Shown here: positions 46,233 to 54,745 of the stretch, piece by piece | How the letters are laid out: each line of letters opens with the position of its first letter | Numbering within the stretch: position 1 is the first letter of the stretch | Assembly (NCBI RefSeq): GCF_017874315.1 | Contig: NZ_JAGGLG010000004.1 | Span: 103,645-167,644 of the forward strand | Direction of reading: 5' to 3' | Length of the DNA: 64,000 nucleotides | Source: Symbiobacterium terraclitae | GTDB taxonomy: Bacteria; Bacillota; Sulfobacillia; Symbiobacteriales; Symbiobacteriaceae | The notes under the pieces: model-generated | Told to the model about the DNA's origin: nothing | The model's database searches: none | What the model saw: the letters and a program-made list of their open reading frames with translations, nothing else | Program-made: the position numbers and the translations under genes

Positions 46233-47264
46233 TCAGTCGTCGCACGCGCAGAGCCCGTCAGGGACGCTGGTCTTGCATCGGTTCTCGTCGATGACGTTGT
46301 TCGTGTCCCCCGGCGGCCTGGTGGCGATGTCGGGGTTGTTGCGCTTCAACTGGTTGCGCCGCACGGCATTGCCGGTCGCGGTGCTGCCGGCGTCAATACC
46401 TGCACCGGCATTGTCCTTGACCACGTTGTCGTCCACGACGGAGCGCTCCGTGCCCACCACAATGCCGATCGTGCCGTTGTTCTCCACCTGGTTCTCCACC
46501 GCACGGAGGCCCTCGCTGATACTCAGGCGGTACCCCTGCCCCTGACTGCAGCTCACCTCGTTGCCCAACAGCAGTGCGTTGGTGACGGTGAGGATCGTGA
46601 CGCTGTTCTCGCTGCTGCGGCTCAGGGCGTTGCGATAGACCAGGCCGCCGGTGGCGCCGGTCATCCCGAGCGCGCGCTGGTTGCCCACGAACCGGTTGCC
46701 GATCAGGACGCTGTTGTCGCCGAAGGTTGAAAGGCCGGTGTTGTTGCCCGTTGCAACGTTGCCGATGGCGACATTGTTCGGCCCGAGGAAGTCGATGCCG
46801 TCGTCGGTGTTGTTGTGAAACTCGCTGTTGATCACGTAGTTGCTTGAGCTCCTGATAACAATACCGTCCACGCGGTTGCTGTTGGACGCGATCTCGAAGA
46901 ACAGGTTGCGGGTCCCGCCCTGGGGCACGTCGATGCCGGACGCCGCGCTGCCGGTCACCGTCACGTTCCGGATCACGTTGTCGCTGGTCTCGACCCGGAT
47001 GCCCACCTCGAACCCGGTGACGGTGAAGCCCGCGATGGTCACCGACGAAGACCCGCTGATCGTGAAGCCAACCCCGGTGCCGTCCCCCTCGAGGATGGTG
47101 TCGCCCGCCCCGGAGCCGATGATGGCCAGGCGGGCCTTCTCCTCGCCGATCGTCACGGACTCCCTGTAGATGCCCCCCGCCACGCGGATCGTGTCGCCGG
47201 GGGCCGATTGGTTCACGGCCTCCTGAATGCTCCGAAAGTCGGCAGGCACGCGGCGCACGGTCAC
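46233..47264 (-). CDS. Right-handed beta-helix protein, paralogue 5
   Basis: 343 aa starting MTVRRVPADFRSIQEAV. The body has Asn-rich beta-helix rungs such as GFTVTGFEVGIRVETSDNVI and NELDDNV-type DDNVVKDNAGAGI. The tail is ENRCKTSVPDGLCACDD, with three cysteines. No signal peptide. The GTG at 47264 is preferred over one 6 nt upstream because GGAGG is then 9 nt away and the N-terminus aligns with its paralogues. Confidence 0.75.
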   Translation of the reverse strand: MTVRRVPADFRSIQEAVNQSAPGDTIRVAGGIYRESVTIGEEKARLAIIGSGAGDTILEGDGTGVGFTISGSSSVTIAGFTVTGFEVGIRVETSDNVIRNVTVTGSAASGIDVPQGGTRNLFFEIASNSNRVDGIVIRSSSNYVINSEFHNNTDDGIDFLGPNNVAIGNVATGNNTGLSTFGDNSVLIGNRFVGNQRALGMTGATGGLVYRNALSRSSENSVTILTVTNALLLGNEVSCSQGQGYRLSISEGLRAVENQVENNGTIGIVVGTERSVVDDNVVKDNAGAGIDAGSTATGNAVRRNQLKRNNPDIATRPPGDTNNVIDENRCKTSVPDGLCACDD

Positions 47265-47279
47265 GCCCACATCCCTCCT

Positions 47280-48311
47280 TCAACAACAGAGCCTGGGCGG
47301 CTGGCTGCGCTTGCACCGGTTCTCGTCGAAGACGTTGCGCACATCGGCCGGCGGCTCGGCCTCCAGGTCCGGGCGGTTCCTGTTCAGCTCGTTCCGCCGG
47401 ACGGCGTTGCCCGCCGCGCCACCGGCCAGCCGGATGCCCGCGGCGTCGTTCTCCTTGATCTCGTTGTCGTCGAAGAGGCTGAGCGACAGGCTGCCCGCCA
47501 GGTCGATCCCCTGGGCGCCGTTGTTCTCCACCTCGTTGCGGATGACCTTGAAGCCTCCACCCCCGTCGAAGCGGAGCCCCTGCCCCTGGTTGCAGTTCAC
47601 CTCGTTGGCCAGCACCACGCCGCCGGCGGCGTTCACGAACTCGCCGCCGACCGTCCTGTTCCGGGAGATGAAGTTGCCCACGACCAGGCTCCCGCCGCCC
47701 GATACGGCGCGCATCCCCCGGCCGTTGCCCACAAAGCGGTTGCCCACCGCGAGGGTGTTGTTGCCAACGGTGTCAAGTCCGCTGCTGCCGTTGCCCGAAG
47801 CCTGGGTGGACACGACGAGGTTGCCCGAGGCGTTGATGTCGATGCCGTCGTCGCCGTTGCCCACGAACTCGCAGTCGATCACGTAGTTGACCACACCGGA
47901 GATCTCGATGCCGTCGGCGCCGTTGTTGGTGGCGGCCACGCGGAGGAACAGGTTCCGGGCCCCGGTCGGCGACACGAAGATGCCGTCGCCCCCGCAGCCG
48001 GTGACGGTCACGTCCCGGATGATGTTGTCGTCGGTATCCACCTGGATGCCCGTCGCAAAGCCGGTCACCGTGAGGCCGGCGATGGTCACGTGCCCGGAGC
48101 CGCTGATCGTGAGCCCGACCCCGGTGCCATCCCCCTGGAGGATGACGTTCTCCTGCCCGGATCCGATGATGGCCAGGCGGTCCCTATCAGCTGGGATCGT
48201 CACCGACTCCCCGTATACGCCCCCCGCCACCCGGATGGTGTCTCCGGGAGCGGACTGGTTGACAGCGTCCTGAATGGACGTGAACTCGGCAGGTACGTGG
48301 CGTACGGCCAT
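47280..48311 (-). CDS. Right-handed beta-helix protein, paralogue 4
   Basis: 343 aa starting MAVRHVPAEFTSIQDAV. Same architecture as its neighbours: a conserved first 35 residues, rungs including GLTVTGFATGIQVDTDDNII and FDDNEIKENDAAGI, and the tail ENRCKRSQPPRLCC. No signal peptide. The ATG has GGGAGGGATAGGGAC upstream. Spacing to the next paralogue is 15 bp. Confidence 0.75.
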   Translation of the reverse strand: MAVRHVPAEFTSIQDAVNQSAPGDTIRVAGGVYGESVTIPADRDRLAIIGSGQENVILQGDGTGVGLTISGSGHVTIAGLTVTGFATGIQVDTDDNIIRDVTVTGCGGDGIFVSPTGARNLFLRVAATNNGADGIEISGVVNYVIDCEFVGNGDDGIDINASGNLVVSTQASGNGSSGLDTVGNNTLAVGNRFVGNGRGMRAVSGGGSLVVGNFISRNRTVGGEFVNAAGGVVLANEVNCNQGQGLRFDGGGGFKVIRNEVENNGAQGIDLAGSLSLSLFDDNEIKENDAAGIRLAGGAAGNAVRRNELNRNRPDLEAEPPADVRNVFDENRCKRSQPPRLCC

Positions 48312-48326
48312 GTCCCTATCCCTCCC

Positions 48327-49367
48327 TCAACAGCAGAATCCCGGCGGCTGGCTGGTCTCGCAGTCGTTCTCGTCGAGGACGTTGCCCGCGTCGGCCGGCG
48401 CCTCGTTCAGGAGGTCGGGGTTGTTTTCCTCGAGCTCGTTCCGCCGCACCACGTCGTCCCGCGCCGTGAGGGTGAGTCGGATGCCCCCGAGGCCGTTCCC
48501 CTTCACCTCGTTGTCATCCACCACGAGCGCCGTGGTGTTGCTGGACAGCTCGAACCCCTCGGTGCCGTTCTCCTCCGCCTTGTTGAGGATCACCCGGATC
48601 CGCGTGGCGCCGTTGAAGTGGATGCCCTCCTCGCCGTGGCAGCTGAACTCGTTGGCCAGCACCAGTGAGTCGGCGGCATCCTGGAAGAGCGCGCCGAGCT
48701 CGCTGTTCCGGCTCATGACGTTGCCGAAGACCAGGAGCCCTGCAGCGTCGGTGGATAGGCCCCACCGGTTGCCGACCAGGCGGTTGTTCACAGCGAGGTT
48801 CCTGTTGCCTTCCATGGTGATGCCGGCCGGGTTTTCTCCCCTGAAGTGGCCCGACGCACGGTTTTCGCTGGCGAGGTTGCCCTCCCCGTTGATGTCGATG
48901 CCGTCGTCGCCGTTGCTCTCGAACTCGCTGCCGATCACCCAGTTGGCCGCCCCGTTGATCTCGATGCCCTCTCCGCCGTTGTTGCGGGAGAGGACACGGA
49001 TGAAGAGGTTCCGGGATGCATCTGGGAGGACGTCAAAACCCTCGTCGATGCAGTCGGCGGCAACCATGTCCCGGATCACGTTGTCGCTCGTGGCAACCTG
49101 AATGCCATTAAGGAAGCCGATCACCGTGAAGCCCGCAAGGGTCACGCGTGCCGAGCCGGTGATGGCAAACCCGGCCTCTTCCCCCTCGCCCTGCAGGATG
49201 ACGTTGTCCGGCCCCGAGCCGATGACGGCCAGGCCGTCCCTGCCCGGGCCGATCGTCACGGTTCCGGTATAGACGCCCCCGGTAACACGGACCGTGTCGC
49301 CGGGGCCGGACGCGGCGACGGCCTCCTGGATCGTCCGATAGTCGGCAGGCACACGGCGCACGGCCAC
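48327..49367 (-). CDS. Right-handed beta-helix protein, paralogue 3
   Basis: 346 aa starting MAVRRVPADYRTIQEAV. Rungs include GFTVIGFLNGIQVATSDNVI and VDDNEVKGNGLGGI. The tail is ENDCETSQPPGFCC, with a more acidic composition than the others. The GTG start has GGGAGGGATGGGGCC upstream. It is part of the same run, with no internal promoter seen. Confidence 0.75.
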   Translation of the reverse strand: MAVRRVPADYRTIQEAVAASGPGDTVRVTGGVYTGTVTIGPGRDGLAVIGSGPDNVILQGEGEEAGFAITGSARVTLAGFTVIGFLNGIQVATSDNVIRDMVAADCIDEGFDVLPDASRNLFIRVLSRNNGGEGIEINGAANWVIGSEFESNGDDGIDINGEGNLASENRASGHFRGENPAGITMEGNRNLAVNNRLVGNRWGLSTDAAGLLVFGNVMSRNSELGALFQDAADSLVLANEFSCHGEEGIHFNGATRIRVILNKAEENGTEGFELSSNTTALVVDDNEVKGNGLGGIRLTLTARDDVVRRNELEENNPDLLNEAPADAGNVLDENDCETSQPPGFCC

Positions 49368-49382
49368 GGCCCCATCCCTCCC

Positions 49383-50408
49383 TCAGCAGCAGGGCCCGGT
49401 CGGCCGGCTGGTCTTGCAGTCGTTCTCGTCGAAGACGTTCGCGCCGGCCGGCGCCAGGTCCTCAATGTCCGGGCTGTTCCGCTTCAGCTTGTTGCGCCGG
49501 ACCACGTTCCGGGCTGTGGCGCTGCCCGGGCGGATGCCCGCCAGGCCGTTCTCCTTGACCTCGTTGTCGTCCACCACCGCCTCGGAGGCGCCGGCCGAGA
49601 GTTCGATCCCGTCGTGGCCGTTGCTCTCCACCTTGTTGCGGATGACCCGGAACCCCGTGCCCCCGTTGAAGAACAGGCCCTCCTCCTGGTTGCAGGTCAC
49701 CTCGTTCGCCAGGATGAGCGAGTTGTCGCTGTCCTGGAGCAGGATGCCCACCGTCTGGTTCCGGCTGACGAAGTTGTCGTAGATCAGGTGCTGCCCTGCG
49801 GTGGAGGCGATGCCGATCCGGTTGCCCACGACGCGGTTGCCGGCGATCAGCGCCGTGTCGCCCTGCACCTCGATGCCGCGGTCCCTGTTGCCGGAGATCA
49901 GGTTGTGGAGGGCCACGTTGGTCGGCCCGTTGAGGTCGAGGCCGTCGTCGCCGTTCTCCCTGAGTTCGCTCCGGATGACGTAGTTGCCCCCGCCGTTGAT
50001 CTCGATGCCGTCCCCGCCGTTCTGGCTGGCGGTGACGCGGTAGAAGAGGCTCCGGAAGGAGGTCTCCGCGACCCCCGCGCCCTGCCGGGCGTTGCCGGTG
50101 AGGACCACGTCACGGATCACGTTGTCGTTGCTGGACACCTCGATGCCGAACTCGAAGCCGGTCACCGTGAAGCCTGCGATCGTCACGGTGCCCGAGCCGC
50201 CGATCAGGAACCCGGGCCCGATGCCGTTTCCCTGGAGGATGGCGTCGCCCGCCCCGGGGCCGATAATCGCCAGGCGGTCCCTGCCCTCGCGGATCGTCAC
50301 CGCCTCCGCATACACGCCGCCCGCCACGCGGACGGTGTCACCGGGCCTGGCCGCGTTCACGGCTTCCTGGATGGTCCGATAGTCAGCGGGCACGCGGATT
50401 ACGGCCAT
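49383..50408 (-). CDS. Right-handed beta-helix protein, paralogue 2
   Basis: 341 aa starting MAVIRVPADYRTIQEAV. Rungs include GFTVTGFEFGIEVSSNDNVI and VDDNEVKENGLAGI. The tail is ENDCKTSRPTGPCC. The frame stays open upstream to 50513, but the ATG at 50408 aligns with the paralogues and has GGGGGGATGCGGAC upstream. Confidence 0.75.
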   Translation of the reverse strand: MAVIRVPADYRTIQEAVNAARPGDTVRVAGGVYAEAVTIREGRDRLAIIGPGAGDAILQGNGIGPGFLIGGSGTVTIAGFTVTGFEFGIEVSSNDNVIRDVVLTGNARQGAGVAETSFRSLFYRVTASQNGGDGIEINGGGNYVIRSELRENGDDGLDLNGPTNVALHNLISGNRDRGIEVQGDTALIAGNRVVGNRIGIASTAGQHLIYDNFVSRNQTVGILLQDSDNSLILANEVTCNQEEGLFFNGGTGFRVIRNKVESNGHDGIELSAGASEAVVDDNEVKENGLAGIRPGSATARNVVRRNKLKRNSPDIEDLAPAGANVFDENDCKTSRPTGPCC

Positions 50409-50439
50409 GTCCGCATCCCCCCCCTTGCCGCGGCGCCGA

Positions 50440-51474
50440 TCAGTCGTCGCACCGGCAAAGGCCGCGCGGTTCGCTGGTGTCGCACTCGTTCTCGTCGAAG
50501 AGGCTGTTTTCACCGGCCGGCGGCTGCGCCGCGATGTCGGGATTGTTCCGCTTGAGCTTGTTGCGCCGGATGATGTGGCGTGCCGTATCGCTGAGGAGGC
50601 GGATGCCCGCCATGGCGTTCTCCTCGATCTCGTTGTCGTCGATCACGAAGGCCGTTGCGCCGCCGGTCAGCTCGATGCCGTCGGTGCCGTTGTTCTCCAC
50701 CGTGTTGCCGATCACGGCGATGCCGGACGCCGCCAGGGCCTGCATCCCGGGCCCCAGGTTGCAGCTGACCTCGTTGGCCAGCACCAGCGATTCGGTGGCG
50801 TCCAGGAAGAGGATCCCGACCCTGCTGTTCCGGCTGATGAAGTTGTCGAATATGAGATTCCCTGCCGAGCGAATAACGATACCCTCTACGTTTCCCACAA
50901 ACTGATTATCGAGGGCGAGGCAGTTGGCCCCCTGCAGAATGAGGCCGCTGTCGTTACCCGACGCCCGGTTGTGCAGCGCGAGGTTGAATGGCCCGTCGAA
51001 GTCGATGCCGTCGTCACCGTTGTCGTGGAACTGGCTGTCGATCACGTAGTTGTTGGCGCCGAAAATCTGAATGCCGTCCCCGCCGCTGCCCCGCACGGTC
51101 ACACGCAGGAAGAGGTTGCGGGCGGCACCCTGGGACACGACGATGCCGTCGACCCCGCTGCCGGTGACCGTCACGTCCCGGATGGTGTTGTCGCTGGTGC
51201 CGACCTCCATGCCGGTGACGAAGCCGGCCACGGTGAGGCCCGTGACGGTCACCATGGTGGATCCGGTGATGGTGAGGCCGGCGCCGTCGCCCGGTCCCTC
51301 GATGATCACGTTCTCCGCCCCGGAACCGATGATGGCCAGGCGGTCCCTGCCCGGGCCGATCGTGACCGGCCCGGCGTAGATGCCCCCCGCCACGCGGATC
51401 GTGTCGCCGGGGCCGGATTCCTCGACCGCGGCCTGAATGGTCCGAAACTGAGCCGGTACATGCCGCACGGTCAC
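50440..51474 (-). CDS. Right-handed beta-helix protein, paralogue 1 (first of array)
   Basis: 344 aa starting MTVRHVPAQFRTIQAAV. Rungs include GLTVAGFVTGMEVGTSDNTI and IDDNEIEENAMAGI. The tail is ENECDTSEPRGLCRCDD, closest in ending to paralogue 5 (CxCDD). The start is GTG, with GGGGAGGG upstream, and a strong promoter lies just before it. No signal peptide. Confidence 0.75.
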   Translation of the reverse strand: MTVRHVPAQFRTIQAAVEESGPGDTIRVAGGIYAGPVTIGPGRDRLAIIGSGAENVIIEGPGDGAGLTITGSTMVTVTGLTVAGFVTGMEVGTSDNTIRDVTVTGSGVDGIVVSQGAARNLFLRVTVRGSGGDGIQIFGANNYVIDSQFHDNGDDGIDFDGPFNLALHNRASGNDSGLILQGANCLALDNQFVGNVEGIVIRSAGNLIFDNFISRNSRVGILFLDATESLVLANEVSCNLGPGMQALAASGIAVIGNTVENNGTDGIELTGGATAFVIDDNEIEENAMAGIRLLSDTARHIIRRNKLKRNNPDIAAQPPAGENSLFDENECDTSEPRGLCRCDD

Positions 51475-51515
51475 GGAGCCATCCCTCCCCAGGACCTGGC
51501 ATTTGAGGGCAGGTT

Positions 51516-51545
51516 ATCCTATGCGCGGGTCAGAGATTATGTCAA
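51516..51545 (-). promoter_or_regulatory. Strong sigma-A promoter of the beta-helix array
   Basis: Minus-strand consensus TTGACA (51540-51545), 18-bp spacer, TAGGAT (51516-51521). Transcription would start near 51509, 35 nt before the first GTG. Confidence 0.75.
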
Positions 51546-51555
51546 CTTGCGCCGC

Positions 51556-51595
51556 AAAAAAAGAGCCGACCCCTTCCGGGATCGGCCCTCGGCTC
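51556..51595 (-). terminator. leuS terminator
   Basis: On the minus strand GAGCCGA / TCGGCTC outer arms enclose a GGCCGATCCC / GGGGTCGGC stem, followed by seven T residues. Confidence 0.85.
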
Positions 51596-51602
51596 CTGTC
51601 AG

Positions 51603-54191
51603 TTACCCCTTCACCACGATGTTGACCAGCTTGCCGGGTACCGGGATGACCTTCACGATCTCCTTCCCGGCCACCAGCGCCTGCACCTTCTCGGAGGCCC
51701 GGGCCGCCGCTTCCATCTCGGCGGCGCTGATGCCGGCGGGCACCTCCATACGGTCGCGCACCCGGCCGTTGATCTGCACCACAATCTCGACCGTCTCGGC
51801 CCGGGCGACCTCCTCGTCGTAGGTCGGCCACGACTCCAGGTGGATGGACCGGGTGTGGCCCAGCTTCGCCCACAGCTCGTCGGCCAGGTGCGGGCAGAAC
51901 GGGGCGATGATCAGCACCGCCTTCTGGATGGCCTCCGCCAGCACCAGGGCGCTGGTGTTCCAGTCCTCCGACTGCAGCTTCTCCCGGTAGGCGTAGATGG
52001 CGTTGGTCATCTCCATCAGGCCGGAGACGGCGGTGTTGAAGGCGAAGCGCTCGTGCAGGTCGGTGGTGATGCGCTTCACCGTGGCGTGGATCACCCGGCG
52101 CATCGCCCGGTCCTCGGCGCTCAGGTTCGGCGCCGCCTTGGCCAGCCCTTCGGCAATCTCCTTCTCGGAGAGCGCGCCCATCAGCGAGTCCGGGTCGGCC
52201 GGGTTGACCGGCAGGAGGCTTCGGGCGTGCTGGTAGGCGGGCAGCGCCGAGGTGACCATGCGATAGAACCGGTTGACGAACCGGTAGGCGCCCTCGATGC
52301 CGGCGTCGGACCAGTCCAGGTCACGCTCGGCCGGCGCGGCGAACATGATGAACAGGCGGCAGGCGTCGGCGCCGTACTTGGCCATCATCTCCTCCGGGGA
52401 GACGGTGTTGCCCTTGGACTTGGACATCTTGCTGCCGTCCTTCAGCACCATGCCCTGGGTCAGCAGCCGGGCGAAGGGCTCGTCGACCTTCACCAGGCCC
52501 ATGTCCCGCAGGACCTTGGTGAAGAAGCGCGCGTAGAGCAGGTGGAGCACGGCGTGCTCAATGCCGCCCACGTACTGGTCCACCGGCATCCAGTAGTCCA
52601 CGTCCTCCGTGTTCCAGGGCTTCTCGGCGTTGCTGGCGTCGGTGTAGCGCAGGAAGTACCAGGAGGAGCAGACGAAGGTGTCCATCGTGTCGGTCTCCCG
52701 CTTGGCGGGGCCGCCGCAGCACGGGCAGGTGGTGTTGACGAAGCCGGCGTGCCGGGCCAGCGGCGAGGCGCCCTGGCCGGTGAAGTCCAGGTCGTCGGGC
52801 AGCCGGACGGGCAGGTCGGACTCGGGCACGGGCACCGTGCCGCACTTCTCGCAGTAGACGATGGGGATCGGGGCGCCCCAGGCCCGCTGCCGGCTGATCA
52901 GCCAGTCGCGCAGCCGGTAGGTGACCGTCTTCTCGCCAAAGCCCTTCTCGGCCGCATACTCGGCCACCTTGGCGATGCCCTCCAGGTTCGGCGTGCCGTC
53001 GAAGGGGCCCGAGTTGACCATGATGCCGGGGTCGACGTAGGCCTCGGTCATCTCCTCGGCCCTCAGGCTCCGCTCGGGGTTCTGGATGACGACCTTGATC
53101 GGCAGCCCGTACTTCTGCGCGAACTCGAAGTCGCGCTGGTCGTGGGCCGGCACGCCCATCACCGCGCCGGTGCCGTACTCCATCAGGACGTAGTTGGCGA
53201 TCCAGAGCTGCGCCTTCTCGCCGTTGAACGGGTTGATGACGTCCAGCCCGGTGTAGAGGCCCTCCTTCTCCGCCTCCGTGGAGGTGCGGGCGATCTCGTT
53301 CAGGGACTTCATCTTCTCCTGGAACGCCCGGATGGCCGCCACCCGGTCGGCGCCGACCAGGCCGGAGGTGCAGATCTTCTCCACGATCGGGTGCTCCGGG
53401 GCGACGACCATGAAGGTGACGCCGTAGATCGTGTCGGGCCGGGTGGTGAAGATGGGGATCTTGTCGCCCGTCGCCTCCAGCGTGAACTCGACCCGCGCAC
53501 CCTCCGAGCGGCCGATCCAGTTCTGCTGCATGATGCGCACCTGGTCGGGCCAGCCGCCCTCCAGCTGCTTCAGGTCGGCCAGCAGTTCGTCGGCGTACTG
53601 GGTGATCCGGAAGAACCACTGGGAGAGGTCCTTCTTGGTTACCACGGAGTCGCAGCGCCAGCAGCGGCCGTCCTCCACCTGCTCGTTGGCCAGCACCGTC
53701 TGGCAGGAGGGGCACCAGTTGACAGGGGCGGTCTTCTTGTAGGCCAGGCCCTTCTTGTAGAACTGCAGGAAGAGCCACTGCGTCCACTTGTAGTAGTCCT
53801 CTCGGTAGGTGTAGACGGCCCGGGACCAGTCATAGGAGTAGCCCAGCTGCTTCAGCTGCTCCGTCATCTCGGCGATGTTCTGCCTCGTCCAGACCGCCGG
53901 GTTGGCGCCGTGCTGGATGGCAGCGTTCTCCGCCGGCATGCCGAAGGAGTCGAAGCCGATGGGGTGGAGCACGTTATAGCCCTTCATGCGCCGGTAGCGG
54001 GCGATGACGTCCACGATGGTGTAGTTGCGCACGTGGCCCATGTGCAGCTTGCCCGAGGGGTACGGGAACATCGCCAGGGCGTAGTACTTGGGCCTGGACG
54101 GGTCGCGCTCTACCTTGTAGATGCCCTCCTGCTCCCACCGCTGCTGCCAGCGCGGCTCGGCTTCACGAAAGTTGAAGCGGTCTTCTGCCAT
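51603..54191 (-). CDS. leuS: Leucyl-tRNA synthetase
   Basis: 862-aa class I synthetase that charges tRNA-Leu. The HIGH motif is HMGH at residues 50-53 and the KMSKS loop is GSKMSKSKGN near residue 585. The CP1 editing domain contains a T-rich segment near STEAEKEGLYTG, and zinc ligands appear in CEKCG and CPCCGG. The ATG at 54191 begins MAEDRFNFREAEPRWQ, the usual start, although the frame is open for 65 codons upstream. It is controlled by the T-box leader. Confidence 0.97.
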   Translation of the reverse strand: MAEDRFNFREAEPRWQQRWEQEGIYKVERDPSRPKYYALAMFPYPSGKLHMGHVRNYTIVDVIARYRRMKGYNVLHPIGFDSFGMPAENAAIQHGANPAVWTRQNIAEMTEQLKQLGYSYDWSRAVYTYREDYYKWTQWLFLQFYKKGLAYKKTAPVNWCPSCQTVLANEQVEDGRCWRCDSVVTKKDLSQWFFRITQYADELLADLKQLEGGWPDQVRIMQQNWIGRSEGARVEFTLEATGDKIPIFTTRPDTIYGVTFMVVAPEHPIVEKICTSGLVGADRVAAIRAFQEKMKSLNEIARTSTEAEKEGLYTGLDVINPFNGEKAQLWIANYVLMEYGTGAVMGVPAHDQRDFEFAQKYGLPIKVVIQNPERSLRAEEMTEAYVDPGIMVNSGPFDGTPNLEGIAKVAEYAAEKGFGEKTVTYRLRDWLISRQRAWGAPIPIVYCEKCGTVPVPESDLPVRLPDDLDFTGQGASPLARHAGFVNTTCPCCGGPAKRETDTMDTFVCSSWYFLRYTDASNAEKPWNTEDVDYWMPVDQYVGGIEHAVLHLLYARFFTKVLRDMGLVKVDEPFARLLTQGMVLKDGSKMSKSKGNTVSPEEMMAKYGADACRLFIMFAAPAERDLDWSDAGIEGAYRFVNRFYRMVTSALPAYQHARSLLPVNPADPDSLMGALSEKEIAEGLAKAAPNLSAEDRAMRRVIHATVKRITTDLHERFAFNTAVSGLMEMTNAIYAYREKLQSEDWNTSALVLAEAIQKAVLIIAPFCPHLADELWAKLGHTRSIHLESWPTYDEEVARAETVEIVVQINGRVRDRMEVPAGISAAEMEAAARASEKVQALVAGKEIVKVIPVPGKLVNIVVKG

Positions 54192-54228
54192 AACTCGGTT
54201 GGACCTCCTCTGCCCTGAAAGGGAGTGC

Positions 54229-54511
54229 AAAAAGATGACAAGGCTCTCGTCCCCAAGGGACGAGAGCCGTTGCTCCCGCGGTACCACCCTCATTGGCCTG
54301 ACGCAGCAGGCCCTGCTCTTCCGGCTGTAACGGGCCGTTCCCGGAATGGGCTGTCCCGCCGGGCACCCGCCCGGGGGTTCACCCACACAGCTCAGGGGCG
54401 AGATTCGTCACCCACGCGCTGCCGCCTCGCACCGGACCGGCGGCTCTCTGGAAGCGGTGTGCGGACGACCGGCTCCCCGTCATCGCCCTATCCAATCGTG
54501 ATTGCGAATTA
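54229..54511 (-). promoter_or_regulatory. T-box riboswitch leader of leuS
   Basis: Transcript leader with the diagnostic T-box AGGGTGGTACCGCGGG (54275-54290, minus strand). It precedes a strong terminator, GGCTCTCGTCCC / GGGACGAGAGCC (54242-54268), with a T-run at 54229-54234. Upstream, the Stem I apical motif AGAGAGCCGCC...GGTGCGAGGCGG is visible. A likely specifier codon CTC (Leu) is at 54400-54402 in GACGAATCTCGCCC. Uncharged tRNA-Leu would pair with the specifier and the T-box bulge, blocking termination. Confidence 0.92.
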
Positions 54512-54517
54512 TACCTG

Positions 54518-54546
54518 ATTATGCCGCGGCGACCTGAGAAAGTCAA
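54518..54546 (-). promoter_or_regulatory. Promoter of the leuS T-box transcript
   Basis: Minus-strand TTGACT (54541-54546), 17-bp spacer, CATAAT (54518-54523). A second hexamer TATAAT lies 4 bp further downstream (54508-54513) and could act as an alternative -10. Confidence 0.65.
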
Positions 54547-54568
54547 GAGCGTAGCCATACCTCAAAGC

Positions 54569-54601
54569 GTCGCCGGAACCGGTCTGCCCGGTTCCGGCGA
54601 C
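54569..54601 (-). terminator. Terminator of the tna-transporter unit
   Basis: Long hairpin GTCGCCGGAACC / GGTTCCGGCGAC with a short loop, 20 bp after the metS-like stop codon. The downstream sequence is CTTTGAGG on the minus strand, a weak T-tail. Confidence 0.75.
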
Positions 54602-54620
54602 ACTGCGCAAACATCGTGTC

Positions 54621-54743
54621 TCAATGCTTCTTCTTCTCGGCCCGCATCGCCGTCGTGATGAAGAAGGCAAGTCCTCCCCACAGCAGGACGGCACCGAAGA
54701 TGAGCATGGCGATGGAACCCGGCAGAAGTCCGGTCTGCGGCAT
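54621..54743 (-). CDS. MetS-like small subunit of an NSS transporter (40 aa)
   Basis: 40-aa single-helix membrane protein, MPQTGLLPGSIAMLIFGAVL through to a basic end RAEKKKH. The GSIAMxxFGxxLLWGGLAFF pattern is that of the small MetS subunit found beside some NSS transporters, such as Corynebacterium MetPS. The gene starts 2 bp after the transporter stop, so the two are co-translated. ACAAGGAGG precedes the ATG (from within the transporter's end). A terminator follows. Confidence 0.85.
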   Translation of the reverse strand: MPQTGLLPGSIAMLIFGAVLLWGGLAFFITTAMRAEKKKH

Positions 54744-54745
54744 GG

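Noticed and set aside
47208..50555. Long plus-strand frames across the beta-helix array
   Set aside because: Antisense mirror of the repeated genes. The Val/Asp/His-rich composition is an artefact of the other strand.
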